From: an uncultured Pseudomonadales bacterium
Lineage (GTDB): Bacteria; Pseudomonadota; Gammaproteobacteria; Pseudomonadales; Azotimanducaceae
Assembly: GCA_938017975.1 (NCBI GenBank)
Contig: CALIKQ010000009.1
Span: 1-64,000 of the forward strand
DNA: 64,000 nucleotides
Direction of reading: 5' to 3'
The position numbers and the translations under genes were made by a program. The notes beneath the pieces are model-generated. The model made no database searches. It was not told where the DNA came from and worked only from the letters and a program-made list of their open reading frames with translations. Below are positions 18,158 through 27,470 of this stretch, in pieces (within the stretch, counting starts at the first letter, position 1; each line of letters opens with the position of its first letter).

Positions 18158-19507
18158 TTACGATGTGTTTCGTTGCTGTAGAGCAGCTTCGAGCCTTGGT
18201 ACAAATTGTTTCGCCCAGAACACTTTATTGGACCCTTTGACCAAGATTTGGTCACCCTGGTTGAGTTGGCTCACAAACAGTTTAAGGTCGATATCATTAC
18301 TATCTGCGTAGTTCCTTATTCCCCGTTCCTGGGAAGGGGCAGAAAATTCTGGCCCGACAGTTAAACAATTATAAAAACCATTGCTCCAGTTCAACACATC
18401 ACGGTGCGCGGTGGGACTTAAATCCCCGAGCTCATGCATCTCACCAAGGACCAGGTGAACTCGCCCTTCAGGCTCTTGTCTCAATGACTTCAGCGCTAAT
18501 CGCATGCTTTCAGGGTTTGCGTTATAGCTTTCGTCTATCAAGGTAATACCGTGAATATTCGCACGATTTCCTCGTCCCTTCGGAATGGGCGCAGAACGCA
18601 AACAACGAATGGCTTGTGGGATATCAAGCCCGAGCTGATCAACGACAGCAAGACAGGCAGCGGCGGTCGCCTGCAAGTGCTCTCCTAATGCCGGGAGCTC
18701 GAGGGGAAAGGCATGCCCGTCAATTACAGCATTGAGAAGCCCTGGGCCAAGGTTGGTCGGACTCACGCTAACATTTGCACTGGTTTCGGCACTGAAGGTT
18801 CGAGTACGACCAGAGACATGCTCATTGAGTGCTTGCTCTAAAACAAGGGTTCCGTCTGATTTCAGCCCTGCAGTGATGGCCAGCTTTTCTGAACGAAGCG
18901 CATCTAATCCATTAAAGTGCCCAATATGGACGGGCAGTACATTTAGAACCACCGCGATGTCTGGTTTGATTTGATCAGATAAGGGACCAATTTCTCCTGG
19001 GTGGTTGGTCCCCACTTCAAAAATTCCGTAGCGTGTGGATGCAGGCATCCTAGCCAATGAAAGCGGTACGCCCAGATGATTGTTAAAGCTGCCTTCAGAT
19101 GCGTGGGTATCATTAAACGCTGAAAGAATGTGTTCGATCCATGCGCGCAAGGTCGTCTTGCCACTGCTGCCGGTGATTGCTATCACGCGCGCTGCCGGAT
19201 CTAGCCGCTGCCTTGCAGCTCTGCCAAGCGTCACGAGCGCATCAAAAGTATCGGATACCCTTATCACTCGGTCTAGGTCTGAGGGCTTTGATGATAAAGC
19301 CGCTACTGCTCCACGATTGAGGGCCTCGATAATGTAGTCGTGGCCATCTCGGGCAGCAATAGGAGGTGTCAGTGGGATGAACAGATCCCCAGGCTTAACT
19401 TTACGCGAATCAATCTGAACGTCATGCACATAGGTTTCCGCTAGATTCGGAAGTCGCTCAGCTTTGAAACCAACTAATTGAAGGATATCTTCGGCGTGCC
19501 ACAGCAT
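18158..19507 (-). CDS. murF: UDP-N-acetylmuramoyl-tripeptide:D-Ala-D-Ala ligase MurF
   Basis: Mur ligase of 449 residues. The N-terminal domain (VHDVQIDSRKVKPGDLFIPL) binds UDP-MurNAc-tripeptide. The ATP-binding P-loop is ITGSSGKTTLRAW, followed by SFNNHLGVPLSL, the MurF-typical EVGTNHPGEI and IDESYNANPESM. It adds D-Ala-D-Ala to the muramyl tripeptide in the cytoplasm. Unusually it is alone, away from murE, mraY and ftsW; its neighbours are unrelated. The motifs look fully functional. Confidence 0.92.
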   Translation of the reverse strand: MLWHAEDILQLVGFKAERLPNLAETYVHDVQIDSRKVKPGDLFIPLTPPIAARDGHDYIIEALNRGAVAALSSKPSDLDRVIRVSDTFDALVTLGRAARQRLDPAARVIAITGSSGKTTLRAWIEHILSAFNDTHASEGSFNNHLGVPLSLARMPASTRYGIFEVGTNHPGEIGPLSDQIKPDIAVVLNVLPVHIGHFNGLDALRSEKLAITAGLKSDGTLVLEQALNEHVSGRTRTFSAETSANVSVSPTNLGPGLLNAVIDGHAFPLELPALGEHLQATAAACLAVVDQLGLDIPQAIRCLRSAPIPKGRGNRANIHGITLIDESYNANPESMRLALKSLRQEPEGRVHLVLGEMHELGDLSPTAHRDVLNWSNGFYNCLTVGPEFSAPSQERGIRNYADSNDIDLKLFVSQLNQGDQILVKGSNKVFWAKQFVPRLEAALQQRNTS

Positions 19508-19558
19508 AAGGGTGTGTCTCCATGACCGACAAAAGATGGGCTATTGTTCTAGACGCTT

Positions 19559-20221
19559 ATGGTAAACTGCTTCCCTGCTGCTGTCATGACTGAGGTTTGC
19601 TCATTGCCCTCTGAACAACTGATCATATTCGATTGCGACGGTGTGCTGGTTGATTCTGAACCCTTAGCAAATACCCTGTTAGAGGAGGCGCTGCTACCCT
19701 ACTTTGGCAAAGATGCAAAACGGGTAACAGAAAATTCGATCGGCCGGTCATTCAGTGATATCCGTGATCAGATCGAGAAGCAGCTCTCTACCAAGCTGCC
19801 CAATGCCTTCTGGGAGAACCTTCAGGATAAAACCCTTATAGGATTGGCGAGCACCCTGCGACCTGACCCTGCATTACGCGAGTTTTTGGAGAGTTTATCC
19901 ATTCCTTTTTGTGTCGCCTCCAGTGGATCACATCAAAAAATACGAACGTCGCTGGCTGCCGCAGAACTGCTCGATTTATTTGATCACGCAATATTCAGCG
20001 CTGAGGACGTCACGATAGGGAAACCTGCGCCTGATTTGTTTCTCTTGGCCTCAGGGCGCTACCGGACTGCAGCAAAAAACTGTTTAGTGATTGAGGATTC
20101 CCATCCCGGACTGGAAGCTGCGAGAGCTGCAGGAATGAGCGCGCTACACTTTGTACCCAATCAAGATTTCCTCGGACCCGGTCAGATCAACCAACTTCAG
20201 ATGCTGGTGGAATACCTCTGA
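19559..20221 (+). CDS. HAD-IA family phosphatase (6-phosphogluconate/phosphoglycolate phosphatase-like)
   Basis: Small HAD hydrolase of 220 residues with a helical cap. Motif I is FDCDGVLVDSEP, the cap begins after it, motif II is VASSGS, the lysine is in IGKPAPDLF and motif IV is VIEDSHPGLEAARAAG. This pattern is that of YieH and beta-phosphoglucomutase-like phosphatases. No clear ribosome site marks the start; an ATG at 19586 (MTEVCSLP) is an alternative. It is divergent from murF and convergent with the LLM gene. Confidence 0.82.
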   Translation: MVNCFPAAVMTEVCSLPSEQLIIFDCDGVLVDSEPLANTLLEEALLPYFGKDAKRVTENSIGRSFSDIRDQIEKQLSTKLPNAFWENLQDKTLIGLASTLRPDPALREFLESLSIPFCVASSGSHQKIRTSLAAAELLDLFDHAIFSAEDVTIGKPAPDLFLLASGRYRTAAKNCLVIEDSHPGLEAARAAGMSALHFVPNQDFLGPGQINQLQMLVEYL

Positions 20222-20254
20222 GCCGTCGATGGTTGCAGCCGCCGCGCTGCAAAA

Positions 20255-20292
20255 CACTAAACCGATTGAATGACACTAAACCGATTGAATGA
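20255..20292. repeat. Perfect 19-bp tandem duplication
   Basis: The unit CACTAAACCGATTGAATGA occurs twice head to tail, followed by a partial third start. It covers the stop codon and last codons of the LLM gene. It looks like a recent slippage duplication with no coding consequence, because the stop lies in the first-read copy. Confidence 0.9.
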
Positions 20293-21142
20293 CACTGAAA
20301 TATCCTTCAATGCGTTTGAGGTGACCGTCTATATTCGTAGGCTCAGCGTTGTGAGTGGCAAATGCCATGTGCGTTGCTCCTAAGCCCAACCACTTCTGAT
20401 AATGACTAGCCCATCGCTCTGGATTACCCCCCGCAAACTGTGCTTGTGATTGGATACCAAAGCTATCCCAATCGAGGCCTGCTTCAGACCTGATCGTTCG
20501 AAGATAATCAATTGCCTCTTTAGCTGCTGCATTTGCGCCCATCAGCGGCATCCAACCATCACCCATGCGCGCACATCGCTTCAGCAACGGCTTCGCGCTG
20601 CCACCGAACCAAATTGGGATGGGTGCTGCTGGACGAGGATTAATGCCGGCCGCATCAACCCGATGAAACCTACCGTCGAACGAAAACACATCCTCAGTCC
20701 AAAATTTTCTCAACAGCTCGATCTGTTCAGCTTGCCGAGCGCCTCGGTGCTCGAAAGGAATGCCTAAGGCTTCATATTCGATTTTATTCCACCCTGTGCC
20801 AGCACCAAGCCTGAATCGATTGCCTGACAAAATTTGCAGTTCAGCGGCTTGTTTTGCAACCAAGGCTGTCTGGCGTTGGGGCAGAATCATGACCGTCGTG
20901 ACTAATTCAATGGTCCTTGTGATACCAGCAATAAAACTTAAAAAAGTAAGGGGCTCATGAAATGCCACATTGCTATCGTACATACCACGCCAACCGCCGG
21001 GACGATCTGGATCCGCCCCTAGCACGTGGTCATAGACTAACAAGTGGTCAGCTCCAAGATCTTCTATACCTTGGGCAAAATCTCGAATCATTGCGGGATC
21101 CGACCCAATTTCATTATGGGGTAGCACGACGCCTAATTTCAT
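20276..21142 (-). CDS. LLM-class (luciferase-like) flavin/F420-dependent oxidoreductase
   Basis: TIM-barrel monooxygenase-like protein of about 288 residues. It starts MKLGVVLPHNEIGSDP and has FAQGIEDLGADHLLVYDHV, the typical VMILPQRQTALVAKQAAELQ and the ligand-binding FRLGAGTGWNKIEYEALG. IPIWFGGSAKPLLKRCARMGDGW is the conserved C-terminal segment. The annotated class includes F420-dependent enzymes, but no F420 synthesis gene is seen here, so the cofactor is uncertain. The start at ATG 21142 is chosen over the in-frame 21166 because the family begins with MKLGV. Confidence 0.85.
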   Translation of the reverse strand: MKLGVVLPHNEIGSDPAMIRDFAQGIEDLGADHLLVYDHVLGADPDRPGGWRGMYDSNVAFHEPLTFLSFIAGITRTIELVTTVMILPQRQTALVAKQAAELQILSGNRFRLGAGTGWNKIEYEALGIPFEHRGARQAEQIELLRKFWTEDVFSFDGRFHRVDAAGINPRPAAPIPIWFGGSAKPLLKRCARMGDGWMPLMGANAAAKEAIDYLRTIRSEAGLDWDSFGIQSQAQFAGGNPERWASHYQKWLGLGATHMAFATHNAEPTNIDGHLKRIEGYFSVIQSV

Positions 21143-21297
21143 ACACTCAATCCTATTAACTGTCACCTGATTCTATCTAAAGCCGCAGTCCTTTGCGCGA
21201 TCTAAGAGACCTTCGATCAAAATTCAATATAGGATCCCCGCAGAAATTCCATCATCGAGGGCTTTGAGGTTACTGCTCGCTGGGCACCTGACTTTGC

Positions 21298-23712
21298 TCA
21301 TGGGGCCTTAAGCGGCTTAAGACATCGAAAATCTTCAGCGGAAGCTTGCCAAAATGAATTGAGGGCTTGTGTGAATTGCTGAGAGTTCCTGACGGTCTGC
21401 GGTCGCCAGTGCTCTGGCAGGAGGTTGAGATTGCGGGCGTGACAAAATCGGGGGTCTACCAAAACCACGACGCCTTTATCATCCTCGCTACGGATAACGC
21501 GACCCGCAGTTTGAATAATCCGCTGAAGCGCCGGAAACCGGTAAGCATAGTCGTATGCATCGATCGGAAGTGTCGCTGAAGGATTATCGTCCGATGTGGC
21601 GCGGCTCTTTAATCTCTGGTTTAACTCATCAAGCCGTACGGTCCTGGGCGCCAGACCAAGGCTAACGATCACTGCACCGCGCAACCGCAGCCCTTTTAGA
21701 TCGATGCCCTCGGCAAATTTTCCGCCAATGACAGCGAATCCAGTGACTCTTGACCCGGCTGTAAAACTATCTGTAAATTCTCGGCTCTCTATATCGCTCA
21801 TATCAATCGTCTGTCGAAGCACAGACTCCTCGCTATCACTAGCTTGGTACTGGGATGCGATGAGGTCCAGATAATCAAAGGAAGGCAAATAAATGAGATA
21901 GTTGCCCGGATGTGATTGCGTGAGCAGCGATACCAACTCTACCAGTGCACTGGCAGTATGGATTCTCCTCTCATAGTTGACGCTGACAAACTGGGTGATC
22001 AACGTAAGCTGGTTTTGTGCAGGGAAAGGAGATGGTACCCGCAGCCAGTGTACTTTCTCAGATAGGCCAAGGAATTCTGCAAAGTAGGCTTTTGGCGCCA
22101 AGGTCGCGGAGAAACCTACCAAGCTCTGCACACAATCATACCCAGCTTGAAGCTGAGGTCCCGGGTGGATGCAATTGAGTTGAACTGAGCGCAAACCCTT
22201 GGATATCGAAAGCGTTGGGCAGTAATCGTCATTGACCTTCTCAGCTACTTGTTGGAACTGATGAGCATCAAAGAAAACATCCATCAACGGCTTGGGAGCT
22301 TCATGCCCAAAATCCACCTCTTCCATCAAAGCGAGAAACTGCTGAACTCGTTTAAGTAGCGAATTAAGTTGAGCACGCTCGAGCCGTGCCTCTGATTGGT
22401 TCTCACCATGTTCGCGGGACAGCTTCAGAATCGACGCGTTCATCTGTTTGAGCGCTTTGACGATTTGAGGCCTCTCAAGCTTCTGGCCCTTCATAGCATT
22501 TAAAATTTGAGCTTGCGTCAGACCGGCTGAAAACATCGACCGGCCTCGCTCCACGAGGTTGTGGACTTCATCGAGCAACACGCTATAGGGGCCGGTTTGA
22601 CCGCCATCGAAAAATCGTTTTAGTCGACTCGAGGGACTAAACAGGTAATTGTAGTCTCCGACGATCACATCGGCTTCGACAGCAGCGTCTAGACTCAGTT
22701 CGAACGGACAAAGTGACTGCGACCGCGCGAGCGCTTCAATCTGTTTTCTGCCCCAATGTCCTGAATCATCCTGTATTCGCGACAGAGCCTTGGGCAGGCG
22801 GTCGTAGTAACCCCTGGCATATTCGCAGTACTTTGGGTCGCAAGGTAAATCTGGATTGAAGCAAGTTTTCGCCTTAGCAGTAATCACCACCGACCGAAGT
22901 GCCGAACCTGCATCATGGATCTGTTCGAGGGCGGTCTCAGCACTGGCTTGACCTGCTGTTTTAGCGGAAAGGTAAAAAATTTTATCGCACCCATTGGCGG
23001 GCAACGCTTTCAGTGCAGGATACAAACCTGCTATTGATTTACCAAGACCGGTGGGCGCTTGCAGCATTAGCCTGGCCTTTCTTACCGAATTTCGATAAAT
23101 GGATTCGGAGAGTAATCTTTGACCAGGCCTAAAATGCTGAAATGGAAACTCTAGGGAAGCAAGCGCTCGGTTTCGCCTGACAAACCAGCGTGACCGTTGC
23201 TCAAACCATAGTATCAATGGATCCATGAGTTTCTCAAAAGCGCTTTGTAACGAGCCGGCATTCAGGGTTTCTTTAACGATGCGCTCTTCTAGCGTATCTG
23301 GATGCACATATGTTCTTTGGATATTCAGGTCCTCATAGCCTTCTGATTGGCAGAGCATATGGCCGTAGATGGTCGTCTGGTTTATATGCTGCCGGACGAT
23401 GCCCTCCGGAATTTCCTCTAAGGCGAGGCGCGTCGTTTTAATTTCTTCAATCCAAGGCAGCTCGGAATCAGTTGGCGGCCGATAACCGTCAGCCCTTCCT
23501 TGTATCGTGATTCGATGTGCTTTGTAAGAAAATTCAAAGCTGAGCTTTTTTTCTGCAATATAATTTGAACCTCGGGAGTGCTGAATTTTGCGATGGGTTT
23601 GAATGCCTTCCATGGCACTGGTTTGGTGGGAAATTCTTGCATTTATATCGCCCACTTTTGAAAACCCCGAGACAAAACCTACGGAAAAGACCAGTTTTAA
23701 ACCATCGCTCAT
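21298..23712 (-). CDS. XPD/DinG-like DEAH helicase with N-terminal PD-(D/E)XK nuclease domain
   Basis: Protein of about 804 residues. The N-terminal 130 residues carry a Cas4/RecB-like nuclease pattern: GRADGY (D75), WIEEIKTT (E90, K92) and a downstream Q112/Y116 in INQTTIYGHM. The helicase follows: Walker A APTGLGKS (219-226), four cysteines spaced as in the XPD iron-sulfur domain (C284, C291, C296, C335), and the DEVH box at 381-384. Motif VI is near QTAGRVIRSEDDKG. Start 23712 is preferred over in-frame 23853 because family similarity begins there and a GAGG is upstream. It lies downstream of the FAN1-like gene on the same strand and is probably part of the same SOS-controlled repair unit. 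Confidence 0.88.
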   Translation of the reverse strand: MSDGLKLVFSVGFVSGFSKVGDINARISHQTSAMEGIQTHRKIQHSRGSNYIAEKKLSFEFSYKAHRITIQGRADGYRPPTDSELPWIEEIKTTRLALEEIPEGIVRQHINQTTIYGHMLCQSEGYEDLNIQRTYVHPDTLEERIVKETLNAGSLQSAFEKLMDPLILWFEQRSRWFVRRNRALASLEFPFQHFRPGQRLLSESIYRNSVRKARLMLQAPTGLGKSIAGLYPALKALPANGCDKIFYLSAKTAGQASAETALEQIHDAGSALRSVVITAKAKTCFNPDLPCDPKYCEYARGYYDRLPKALSRIQDDSGHWGRKQIEALARSQSLCPFELSLDAAVEADVIVGDYNYLFSPSSRLKRFFDGGQTGPYSVLLDEVHNLVERGRSMFSAGLTQAQILNAMKGQKLERPQIVKALKQMNASILKLSREHGENQSEARLERAQLNSLLKRVQQFLALMEEVDFGHEAPKPLMDVFFDAHQFQQVAEKVNDDYCPTLSISKGLRSVQLNCIHPGPQLQAGYDCVQSLVGFSATLAPKAYFAEFLGLSEKVHWLRVPSPFPAQNQLTLITQFVSVNYERRIHTASALVELVSLLTQSHPGNYLIYLPSFDYLDLIASQYQASDSEESVLRQTIDMSDIESREFTDSFTAGSRVTGFAVIGGKFAEGIDLKGLRLRGAVIVSLGLAPRTVRLDELNQRLKSRATSDDNPSATLPIDAYDYAYRFPALQRIIQTAGRVIRSEDDKGVVVLVDPRFCHARNLNLLPEHWRPQTVRNSQQFTQALNSFWQASAEDFRCLKPLKAP

Positions 23713-23907
23713 AGCAAGAAAACCTCGCCCGCTCGAAGGCTTACCTGTAAGAAAAGCTGCCCCCCCGAAAAGTCTACTTGGTCTCTGGAGTCGCGACTTC
23801 GTTGCGTTCCGAAAACACCTAAACCGGCTTGGTGTAAACCGCTGGTCCCGCATGTAGGCACCGGTGGCGAAGTGGCTCTAGCCAAATTCGACCCGTTGAA
23901 ACTGGGT

Positions 23908-25599
23908 TTAAGAAAGCTCACATTCATTTGAGCGCGGTTCCTCGGCGGTTATAAACAATGTTGATGCAGTAATGCCTTGCGCGATCAGAAACTCAAGCCA
24001 AGCGATCTGATGGTTCTGTAACCGGTCTCCCGGCCCTTTTATCTCGATCAACTCGTAGGTCTCTGCTCGTAAAACCACAAGATCGGGGAAACCCTTACGA
24101 AAAGCTTTTGGATCTTTCAATAATCGTCGAAAGATCGCCTCAAGAGCCGACCAGGGTGTTTGAGTCATGACCTGGCTGAATAAATCTAACGAAACCGCGG
24201 GCCAGTATACAAACGGATTTGTAATCCCTTGCTTGGCGCCAAACAGAAGACCTAACTGATCCGCTCGATACTCGCTATTGGCGAGCATGTTAAAACGGGC
24301 CTCGAACATCTGCGCGCGATGATTGTAAAAGTCAGGTTCATAGAGGTCTGCAGGTCCGCGCTCGAAAGGATGATGAAAAGCACCTTGAATCGGCAAGAAG
24401 ATGACTTCCCAAAATAAGAGTCCAAACAGACCCGGAAACAAATGATTTTCGATATGAAGCGCTGTCAACCCTTGGCCCTTGTAAACGTCGACTATTTGTT
24501 GCTCGATGTTCACTGATATATCAATCTCAAGGGTGATATCTCTCCGAGGGATTGGTGGCCTAGGATGCTGAATGCCGTTTAATCGGATGCCATTCTCATG
24601 CTTAAGTTGCTTATGCGCGTAGCTGAGTTCCGAGGCATCGGTTGATGCTTCGAGGATCTCGAAGCAGAGCCGGCGAACGATGTCTGTGTTCTGGCTTTGA
24701 AGCCTGGCTTGGCGCTCCCTCGACGGTGGTCGCGTTGTACCTCGATAACAGCTTATAGCATCATCAGTGGCGCCAAGGCGCTCAAAAGATTGCCCGAGCA
24801 GTAAATACAGCTTATCTTGCAACCGACTCAGCGATGGCATTTTTGAACGAAAGGGCATCAACGATTTCAAATCTGCCAACTGCCTTAGGAGGTCTAATCT
24901 GGCTATCGGATCGGGTGATCGCCTAAGCTGCCGACTGCAGACTTCGAGCTCTGTCGCCCAGTGTTTCAATACGGCCAGAAGTCTTGCGAGATCGAACGTT
25001 TCCCGATCTAAAAAAGAACGGCTGAGACTTAAATCGACTGACTCAAAGACTTGGTGTCCAAGATCGGTTCGAACAAATTCGTCCAGATGTTGATGTGGGT
25101 TGCCAAAGAAAAGATGTTGGCAAATCGACATTAGCCCCCTTTTTCTTTGACGCACAATCATCAGTTTCGGTATGTCCTGGTCAGAGGTAATTAGGGCCTG
25201 GTCTATGACTTGTCGATGGGCTTGGGCTAAACCCGGCACACGCAACGCGCCGCAGGATTTGAGCTCTGCTTTGGACCGCATTGAAATATCGAGATCACGG
25301 CGAGGGGCTGTCACTGGTTCAAGAAACTCGACACGGATTAACTCATCGATGGCATTAGGAATGTCAGATATCTCTGGATAGGTGATTTTATCCACTCGAA
25401 AATAAGAGGGCTTGCGTGTCAGCAATCGCCCGTAAAGTGCTCGCGCGTTTAAAGAACATGCAAGAAACCGGTCGAGGCTTTGTGTTTCCTCTACAAGTAA
25501 AACATTCCTGTAGCGATCGCTGACAAATTCCAAGAGGAATTCAAGATAATCGAGATAGTAAAGCGGATTGGTTGTAGGGTCGGTTGACTGTAAGGCCAT
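23908..25599 (-). CDS. FAN1-like VRR-NUC structure-specific nuclease
   Basis: Protein of 563 residues whose C-terminus is a VRR-NUC domain: GFPDLVVL supplies the catalytic Asp and YELIEIKGPGDRLQNHQ the Glu-x-Lys, followed by AWLEFL. The central part is helical with TPR-like stretches, as in bacterial FAN1, a nuclease that unhooks DNA interstrand crosslinks. A LexA box lies 13 bp before its ATG. The XPD-like helicase/nuclease gene follows after 195 bp on the same strand, an association known for bacterial FAN1 genes. A helper role in crosslink repair is inferred from family and context. Confidence 0.88.
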   Translation of the reverse strand: MALQSTDPTTNPLYYLDYLEFLLEFVSDRYRNVLLVEETQSLDRFLACSLNARALYGRLLTRKPSYFRVDKITYPEISDIPNAIDELIRVEFLEPVTAPRRDLDISMRSKAELKSCGALRVPGLAQAHRQVIDQALITSDQDIPKLMIVRQRKRGLMSICQHLFFGNPHQHLDEFVRTDLGHQVFESVDLSLSRSFLDRETFDLARLLAVLKHWATELEVCSRQLRRSPDPIARLDLLRQLADLKSLMPFRSKMPSLSRLQDKLYLLLGQSFERLGATDDAISCYRGTTRPPSRERQARLQSQNTDIVRRLCFEILEASTDASELSYAHKQLKHENGIRLNGIQHPRPPIPRRDITLEIDISVNIEQQIVDVYKGQGLTALHIENHLFPGLFGLLFWEVIFLPIQGAFHHPFERGPADLYEPDFYNHRAQMFEARFNMLANSEYRADQLGLLFGAKQGITNPFVYWPAVSLDLFSQVMTQTPWSALEAIFRRLLKDPKAFRKGFPDLVVLRAETYELIEIKGPGDRLQNHQIAWLEFLIAQGITASTLFITAEEPRSNECELS

Positions 25600-25611
25600 G
25601 AAGATATGATA

Positions 25612-25631
25612 AACTGTATTTATATACAGTT
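25612..25631 (-). promoter_or_regulatory. LexA (SOS) box upstream of the FAN1-like gene
   Basis: The 20-base site AACTGTATTTATATACAGTT has the gammaproteobacterial LexA pattern CTGT-N8-ACAG with an AT-only spacer, palindromic except at its centre. It ends 13 bp before the ATG of the FAN1-like gene. On the minus strand a TTTACG/17 bp/TACAGT or TTAACT/16 bp/TATCAT promoter can be read, and LexA would cover it. Both imply a very short or absent 5' leader. Confidence 0.85.
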
Positions 25632-25893
25632 AAAGCGTAAAGACCGATCAGCTTGAGTAGAGGGATTCCAGACTAGATCGAAGCCAAAGATCCTGCTCTG
25701 AACACGCCTTCACCAGTAGAAGGCAAAATCACACATGACATCGACTTTTTTCAATACGAAGGTCGCACATTGGCCCGATGCAGAGACATCTCATAAACGA
25801 CGTACTCCGGTTACATAAACATTATCGAACTTCATGAATATCAATCGGATAGGACATCATCGTAAAAAGCACAAAAGCTGTTGGATAGCCTCT

Positions 25894-27294
25894 TTACGCA
25901 GCGGCCCCTGGCGCGTCAAACCCAAAACGCTTCATTTTATTTTTCCACCGCCCGGATCTGAAACGGTGCGTCAGCATCAACGCCTTGATTAAGTAATCGC
26001 CCAACAATGCGGCAAAGATCCAGACGACGGAAAGCCCAGCGAGTGTAAACAGCGCCGCCAATCCGACCCGAATTCCAATCAACCCGACCATCGTAGCAAG
26101 CAATGGGTATCGGGTATCTCCTGCCCCGCGTAGACAACCGCTCAGGGTAAATTCTATGCCCATAAGTGGCTGTGCAAGACCAAGGATATAAATAAAAATG
26201 ACCGTGTAATGAACGACTAAGTCATCATCGATGAGATAACGAGAAATTTCTTCAGCAAAAAACATAATCATCAGCGACATCGCCATCATACTTCCAATGG
26301 CAAGACGAGTCGCTCGCCAGCCCTGCCGCTCTGCTGCCTCTGGCTCCTGCGCACCGAGATGCTGACCGACGAGTGTTGCCCCTGCAATGGAAAACCCAAA
26401 ACCAACGACGAAGGATAGGCTCAAGATCTGTACACCGATCCCGTAGGCCGCGTAAGGTTCGGTGCCGTAATAAGCCACCAACCATAGAAAGCCAATGAAA
26501 CCCAGTTGGAAAACAAACTGCTCTACTGCTGCTGGATATCCGATTTGATAAAGCTGTTTGATACGCAACCATGTGAGAGACCCACGCCCACCCACTGCCA
26601 CCTTAAGCTTCCGTGCGTACCAGAGACCGAGCAGCACCGCAGCCGAAACGGTTAGCGAGAGCCCACTGGCCAGGGCCGCTCCCAGAGTGTCTAATTTCGG
26701 CATCCCAAATTCACCGAACACTAGGCCGTAGACCAAAAAAACATTGATAATGTTCATCAATACCCCGATCCACAGCGGCGTTTTTGCGTCGCCAGCAGCG
26801 CGCAAGGCAGCCCCAAAAACCATATTGATCGCAAAGCTGATATTGAAAAGCGCGAGGACCTGGATAAATTCGGCCGCCATTCGCGTGGTGTTTTCGTTTA
26901 GTCCAAAGACGCCGGCGATTGAGCCAGCAAAGGCAATGCAAGGAATCGTCAAGACAATAGAGACGCCAATACCTACCCATAACGACGCACTGGTCACCCG
27001 AGCCGCCTCATTAGGGTCATTGGCGCCCCAAGCCCTAGCGACCATTGCGGTCGTACCTGCCGAAATCGCCATCAAAATTGCTTGAATCGCAAAGAACAAT
27101 CGATGGCCTGTTGTCACAGCGGCGACCGCCTCAGACCCGAGGTTCCCAACGATCTTTATGCTGATGATTCCGATTACAGAAAACAACAAGTTGCCCAGAA
27201 TGGAGGGCCAAGCTAACTCCCATATTTTAAGCTGAACAGGGCTAGCCTCAAGCACGTTATCGGTTTGGTCTTGAGGTGTCGACGAATTGGACAT
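25894..27294 (-). CDS. MATE family multidrug/cation antiporter
   Basis: Inner-membrane exporter of about 466 residues with twelve hydrophobic segments in two homologous halves. ELAWPSILGNLL opens the first, GTTAMVARAWGAND is the conserved loop of the N-lobe, and GATLVGQHLGAQEPEAAE is its C-lobe counterpart. FTLSGCLRGAGDTRYPL is also typical. MATE proteins expel cationic or amphipathic compounds using sodium or protons. Start ATG 27294 (MSNSSTP) is chosen over in-frame 27378, which would add an atypical extension. It appears monocistronic. Confidence 0.9.
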   Translation of the reverse strand: MSNSSTPQDQTDNVLEASPVQLKIWELAWPSILGNLLFSVIGIISIKIVGNLGSEAVAAVTTGHRLFFAIQAILMAISAGTTAMVARAWGANDPNEAARVTSASLWVGIGVSIVLTIPCIAFAGSIAGVFGLNENTTRMAAEFIQVLALFNISFAINMVFGAALRAAGDAKTPLWIGVLMNIINVFLVYGLVFGEFGMPKLDTLGAALASGLSLTVSAAVLLGLWYARKLKVAVGGRGSLTWLRIKQLYQIGYPAAVEQFVFQLGFIGFLWLVAYYGTEPYAAYGIGVQILSLSFVVGFGFSIAGATLVGQHLGAQEPEAAERQGWRATRLAIGSMMAMSLMIMFFAEEISRYLIDDDLVVHYTVIFIYILGLAQPLMGIEFTLSGCLRGAGDTRYPLLATMVGLIGIRVGLAALFTLAGLSVVWIFAALLGDYLIKALMLTHRFRSGRWKNKMKRFGFDAPGAAA

Positions 27295-27470
27295 GACGGG
27301 GATAGTGGCCCTGCTAAAAAGGATGCGTAGGTTAAGGACGGGAGCGTCATAGGGTTTTTGAAGATGGGACGCGAACATACACGATGCGGCGTCTCGGGTA
27401 AAGCTGCGATTAATCTCAAATGCTATACGCGATAGTCCTTAAGACATCGGAAAATCGATGAGCGAGCGGT

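Noticed and set aside
23709-23927. Small frame filling the FAN1-helicase gap
   Set aside because: It overlaps the 3' end of the FAN1-like gene in another phase, has low-complexity composition and no ribosome site; the gap is better left as non-coding.
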